Below, piece by piece: positions 61,508 to 64,000 of a stretch of DNA of 64,000 nt. The number at the start of each line of letters is the position of its first letter. The stretch's first letter is position 1. This DNA comes from Sva-07 sp963716235 (GTDB lineage: Bacteria > Actinomycetota > Acidimicrobiia > Acidimicrobiales > Ilumatobacteraceae), in contig CAVQTE010000014.1 of NCBI GenBank assembly GCA_963716235.1, positions 95,807 through 159,806 on the forward strand, written 5' to 3'. Under the pieces are notes generated by a model. It did no database searches, was not told where the DNA came from, and worked only from the letters and a program-made list of their open reading frames with translations. The position numbers and the translations under genes are program-made.

Positions 61508-61924
61508 ATGATCCTGACCGCCGACGACCGGCTCGACATCGCAGAACTCCCCGGCCGCTACGCCGACGCGCTCGATCGTCTCCAGCCCCACCGCCTACGC
61601 GACGTGTTCACCACCGACGCCGTGTGGGAAATGGTCGGCGGCAGCGTCCGCCTCGTCGGTCTCGATGAGATCATGGCGTTCATGGGACGTCCCGACGTGC
61701 ACCCCGGCGCCCACCTGATGACCAACATCTACATCGAGTCCGTCTCTGACGACCAGCGAGACGGTGGGCCCCTCGTCCACCTGCGCTCACGTGGCGTGTA
61801 TCCCGTCGGCCCGTCGGATCCGCGCAACCCGACTGCGGTGTTCTACGGACGGTACGACGATGACGTCGTGCGTACCGACTCCGGCTGGCGTATCCGGCAT
61901 CGGCGATACCAGCACGGCTCGTAG
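61508..61924 (+). CDS. SnoaL-like domain protein
   Basis: A 138-residue NTF2-fold protein: DRLDIAELPGRYADALDRLQPHRLRDVFTTDAVWEMVGGSVRLVGLDEI, HPGAHLMTNIYIESVSDD, and the tail TAVFYGRYDDDVVRTDSGWRIRHRRYQHG. It shares the GRYADALDR..D..F..DA start and the GWRIRHR end with the SnoaL-like proteins at 36313 and 30466. ATG 61508 follows TTGCGGGA. It probably acts with the adjacent P450. It is convergent with the SDR at 61961 (36-bp gap). Confidence 0.88.
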   Translation: MILTADDRLDIAELPGRYADALDRLQPHRLRDVFTTDAVWEMVGGSVRLVGLDEIMAFMGRPDVHPGAHLMTNIYIESVSDDQRDGGPLVHLRSRGVYPVGPSDPRNPTAVFYGRYDDDVVRTDSGWRIRHRRYQHGS

Positions 61925-61960
61925 CCGATCTCGGAGGTGCCGTCGGGCACGATCGCGACG

Positions 61961-62713
61961 CTACAGATTGGTCATGCCGCCGTCGACGCGGATGATCTGG
62001 CCGGTGACGTACGCCGCCTTACTGGAGGCGAGGAAGCAGGCGACGTCGGCAATCTCGTCGGCCGTGCCCCATCGTCCGAGCGGGACGCCCTTCACGAAGG
62101 TCCTCCGCACGGCGTCCTCACCAAGGCGCTCGAAGGTCGGCCCCCACATCTCGGTGTCGACCAGCCCTGGCGCAACTGCGTTCACGCGGACTCCCTTGGC
62201 TGCCCACTCGTTCGCCAGGTTCTTCGTCAGCGTGTTGAGCCCGCCCTTCGACGCGGCGTAGGCGCCCTGGGTGCCACCGGCCCCGGTCGCCGCCGTCGAG
62301 GTGATGTTGACGATCGAGCCCTGCGACGCGAACAACGGTTTGGCAAAGGCCGAGCAGAGCATGAAGGCCTGCCTCAGATTGACGAACAGCGTCTCGTCGA
62401 TCGCGTCGCCCGTCACTTTCGACGCCGGCTGGTTTCGTTCGACCGCAGCGTTGTTGACGAGCACATCGAGCCCACCGAATGCGTCGATGACCGCCGTCGA
62501 GATCCGGTCGACCGCGTCGTGTTCCGACAGATCGATGGCAATCACCAACGGATCGTTGCGCAGATCGGCCGCGATGGCATCGAGCCGGTCAGTGCTCCGT
62601 GCCACCAGCGCCACCCGTGCGCCGCCCGCATCGAGTTGGCGGACAATCGCCTCGCCGATGCCCCGACTGGCCCCGGTCACCAGGGCATGCTTGCCCGCGA
62701 AGTCGAACGTCAT
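61961..62713 (-). CDS. Short-chain dehydrogenase/reductase
   Basis: A 250-residue SDR: TGASRGIG (13-20), NNAA (87-90, with Ala for the usual Gly), Ser139 region, Tyr152 and Lys156 (YAASKGG), and IRVDGGMTNL at the end. Arg39 after strand 2 (VARS) suggests NADPH. It starts at ATG 62713, 8 bp after the stop of the LLM oxidoreductase gene, so the two form an operon. It is similar in type to FabG-like 3-oxoacyl reductases. Confidence 0.92.
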   Translation of the reverse strand: MTFDFAGKHALVTGASRGIGEAIVRQLDAGGARVALVARSTDRLDAIAADLRNDPLVIAIDLSEHDAVDRISTAVIDAFGGLDVLVNNAAVERNQPASKVTGDAIDETLFVNLRQAFMLCSAFAKPLFASQGSIVNITSTAATGAGGTQGAYAASKGGLNTLTKNLANEWAAKGVRVNAVAPGLVDTEMWGPTFERLGEDAVRRTFVKGVPLGRWGTADEIADVACFLASSKAAYVTGQIIRVDGGMTNL

Positions 62714-62721
62714 GGTCGAGC

Positions 62722-63660
62722 TCACGTACCCGCCAACGCGGCGACGACCGGGGCGAACGCCTCGAATGCATCCGACTGCACGGTGACGTAGGAACCCTGC
62801 CAACGTTCGCGCTGCTCGACGAGTTCGTCGACGATCTGTGCTGCCGACCCGACAATCGTGTGTGGGCTGGCGAGCAAGGTCGCGGCGTCCATGCCCATCG
62901 CGCCGCCGACCTTGGCAGCCACGCCGTCGCGGTCGTCGGTGACAATCGTGACGAACTTGAGGATGCTGATCTCGATGTCGTCGAACCGTTCGCCCGCGGC
63001 AGCGCGTACCCAGCCGAGCTTTTCGTCGGTTGCCTCGGCCGACATCGACGCGGTGGCTTCGGGTCCGAACTTGCCAGATCCGACGTTCGGATTCACTCCC
63101 ACGATGTCGGCCATCCGGGCAGCGGTCGACAACACCCGTTCGGCGCCGCCGCCAACGACGATCGGTGGCCCACCCGCTTGCACCGGCTTGGGAAGACCGT
63201 TCAGGTCCGTGATCGTGTAGTGGGCGCCGTTGAAGCTGAACGATCCGTCAGCCCACAATCCGCGCAGCACCTCGATCGCCTCGATCATGCGATCGATGCG
63301 CACCCCGGCTCGGTCGTGGGTGACGCCGGTCCAGGTGTAGTCCTCGGTCATCCAGCCGGCGCCGACGCCGACCTCGAGGCGGCCGTCGCTGAGCAGGTCG
63401 AGCGTGGCGGTTTCCTTGGCGAGCACTGCGGGGTGGCGAAAGTCGTTGGCGAACACCAGTGTTCCGACCCGCAGCGTCTCGGTGACGGCGGCCGCAGCGG
63501 CGAGCGCCGGGGTCGGCGACAATTGATCACCGAGGTGATCAGGCATCACGAGCGTGGAGTAGCCGAGACTCTCGGCCTTGCGAGCCGTCTCGGTCCATCC
63601 AGTCGACGACCGGGCCTTTGCCGCCATGACACCGAACCGGAACGGACGAGGATGAACCAT
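62722..63660 (-). CDS. F420-dependent LLM-class oxidoreductase
   Basis: A 312-residue luciferase-like monooxygenase-fold protein of the F420 class: RFGVMAAKARSSTGWTETARKAESLGYSTLVMPDHLG, LRVGTLVFANDFRHPAVLAKETATLDLLSDGRLEVGVGAGW, and GGPPIVVGGGAERVLSTAARMADIVG. GAGW and the DHLGD region match the F420-binding pocket of actinobacterial enzymes. It probably performs hydride transfer on an alcohol or ketone with F420. ATG 63660. First gene of a two-gene unit with the SDR. Confidence 0.92.
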   Translation of the reverse strand: MVHPRPFRFGVMAAKARSSTGWTETARKAESLGYSTLVMPDHLGDQLSPTPALAAAAAVTETLRVGTLVFANDFRHPAVLAKETATLDLLSDGRLEVGVGAGWMTEDYTWTGVTHDRAGVRIDRMIEAIEVLRGLWADGSFSFNGAHYTITDLNGLPKPVQAGGPPIVVGGGAERVLSTAARMADIVGVNPNVGSGKFGPEATASMSAEATDEKLGWVRAAAGERFDDIEISILKFVTIVTDDRDGVAAKVGGAMGMDAATLLASPHTIVGSAAQIVDELVEQRERWQGSYVTVQSDAFEAFAPVVAALAGT

Positions 63661-64000
63661 GCCGGCGATCCTGCCATACGTGCTGCCGGCGATGGCTGTC
63701 GCACGCTCGTAGGGCGCTGCCCGTCGAGCGCACCCACGATCGGCCCGAGGATGGCCACTGACCTCGGCCTCGACAATTCCGAGTTACTGCGCGAGGCGCG
63801 AACAGGTGTCCGCGATCATGGTCATGGCTGAGTACCGCTCCCGAGCACCAGGACCGGCCCAGTGCCGACACCGCGACAAGGTGGAACGGCCGGACTCGCA
63901 CTCCACCACGATTCTCGGCGGAATACGTCCCGGAAGGTGAGACCCATTCCGCAACGAAGCTTCCGGCGTACGTAACCCCAGGAAGTTGGTGGGCGCAGAG
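63661..64000. other. Window end, no gene supported
   Basis: 340 bp upstream of the LLM oxidoreductase gene, which should include its promoter. No frame longer than about 75 codons carries protein-like sequence, and no tRNA or clear inverted repeat is visible. Any gene to the right starts outside the window or is cut by its edge. Confidence 0.5.

Noticed and set aside
1..64000. tRNA, rRNA, CRISPR arrays, insertion-sequence transposases, phage genes
   Set aside because: None seen. No spaced direct repeats, no transposase-like frames, and no convincing cloverleaf; the HNH genes are the only mobile-type genes.

Overview
The window is high-GC DNA of actinobacterial type. Several things point to this: the F420-linked protein families (LLM oxidoreductase, DUF385/Ddn-like, PPOX-fold), the abundance of TetR regulators, SDRs, P450s and Rieske oxygenases, the DUF222-HNH endonuclease genes, and frequent GTG/TTG starts with 4-bp ATGA/GTGA overlaps. 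The overall look resembles Acidimicrobiia (Ilumatobacter-like marine or soil actinobacteria). That placement is an inference from gene content, because no rRNA or marker gene is present.

Layout. 1-513 is the 3' end of a DUF222-HNH endonuclease gene, followed by a sugar-isomerase-like TIM-barrel gene. 1442-6914 is a seven-gene minus-strand operon read as SnoaL, SDR, SDR, TetR, SDR, SDR, P450. 7022-15830 is the divergent plus-strand group: SDR, ThuA and TetR, then DUF35, a thiolase/aldolase-like protein, E1-alpha, E1-beta, AcoX, E2 and VOC. 15823-22094 holds an acyl-CoA synthetase, small flavin/F420-type proteins, a PEP-utiliser phosphohistidine-domain protein and a Rieske oxygenase. 22051-25414 is a branched-chain-type ABC uptake system (binding protein plus a fused LivH-LivM permease) interrupted by three single-base frameshifts. 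25476-41926 is a run of further catabolic operons: carotenoid-cleavage-type oxygenase, TetR, acyl-CoA dehydrogenase, acyl-CoA synthetase, SnoaL, nitroreductase, P450, two Rieske oxygenases with one Rieske ferredoxin, SDRs and an APH-like kinase. 42027-48727 is a second plus-strand module (VOC, Rieske, SnoaL, acyl-CoA synthetase, then ThuA on the opposite strand and a second phosphohistidine-domain protein). From about 49 kb the content turns more housekeeping or mixed: SRPBCC, MDR reductase, SDR, a cysteine-striped protein, a full-length DUF222-HNH gene, methyltransferase, K+-channel-like protein, YwiC-like, RIC/ScdA-type di-iron protein, a third P450 and an F420-dependent LLM oxidoreductase.

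Working model (inference). 1.4-48.7 kb looks like an accessory catabolic island for one or several hydrophobic substrates (terpenoid, steroid-like or aromatic). Import would be by the Liv-type transporter, oxygenation by P450 and Rieske enzymes, and alcohol oxidation by SDRs. CoA activation would follow by three acyl-CoA synthetases, then acyl-CoA dehydrogenation, C-C cleavage by the DUF35/thiolase-like pair, and oxidation of a 2-oxo acid or acetoin-like product by the AcoX-linked dehydrogenase complex. No ferredoxin reductase, E3 subunit, Liv ATPase, enoyl-CoA hydratase or ATP-grasp partner for the phosphohistidine proteins is encoded here.

The most notable unlisted signals are: a shared palindromic operator (consensus ACCGAACGATCGTTCGGT) at four promoters; a family of intergenic inverted repeats (CGATGAGC...GCTCATCG) placed at convergent gene ends; a protein with two arrays of five cysteines spaced exactly four residues apart; and paired phosphohistidine-domain proteins lacking their usual ATP-grasp half.
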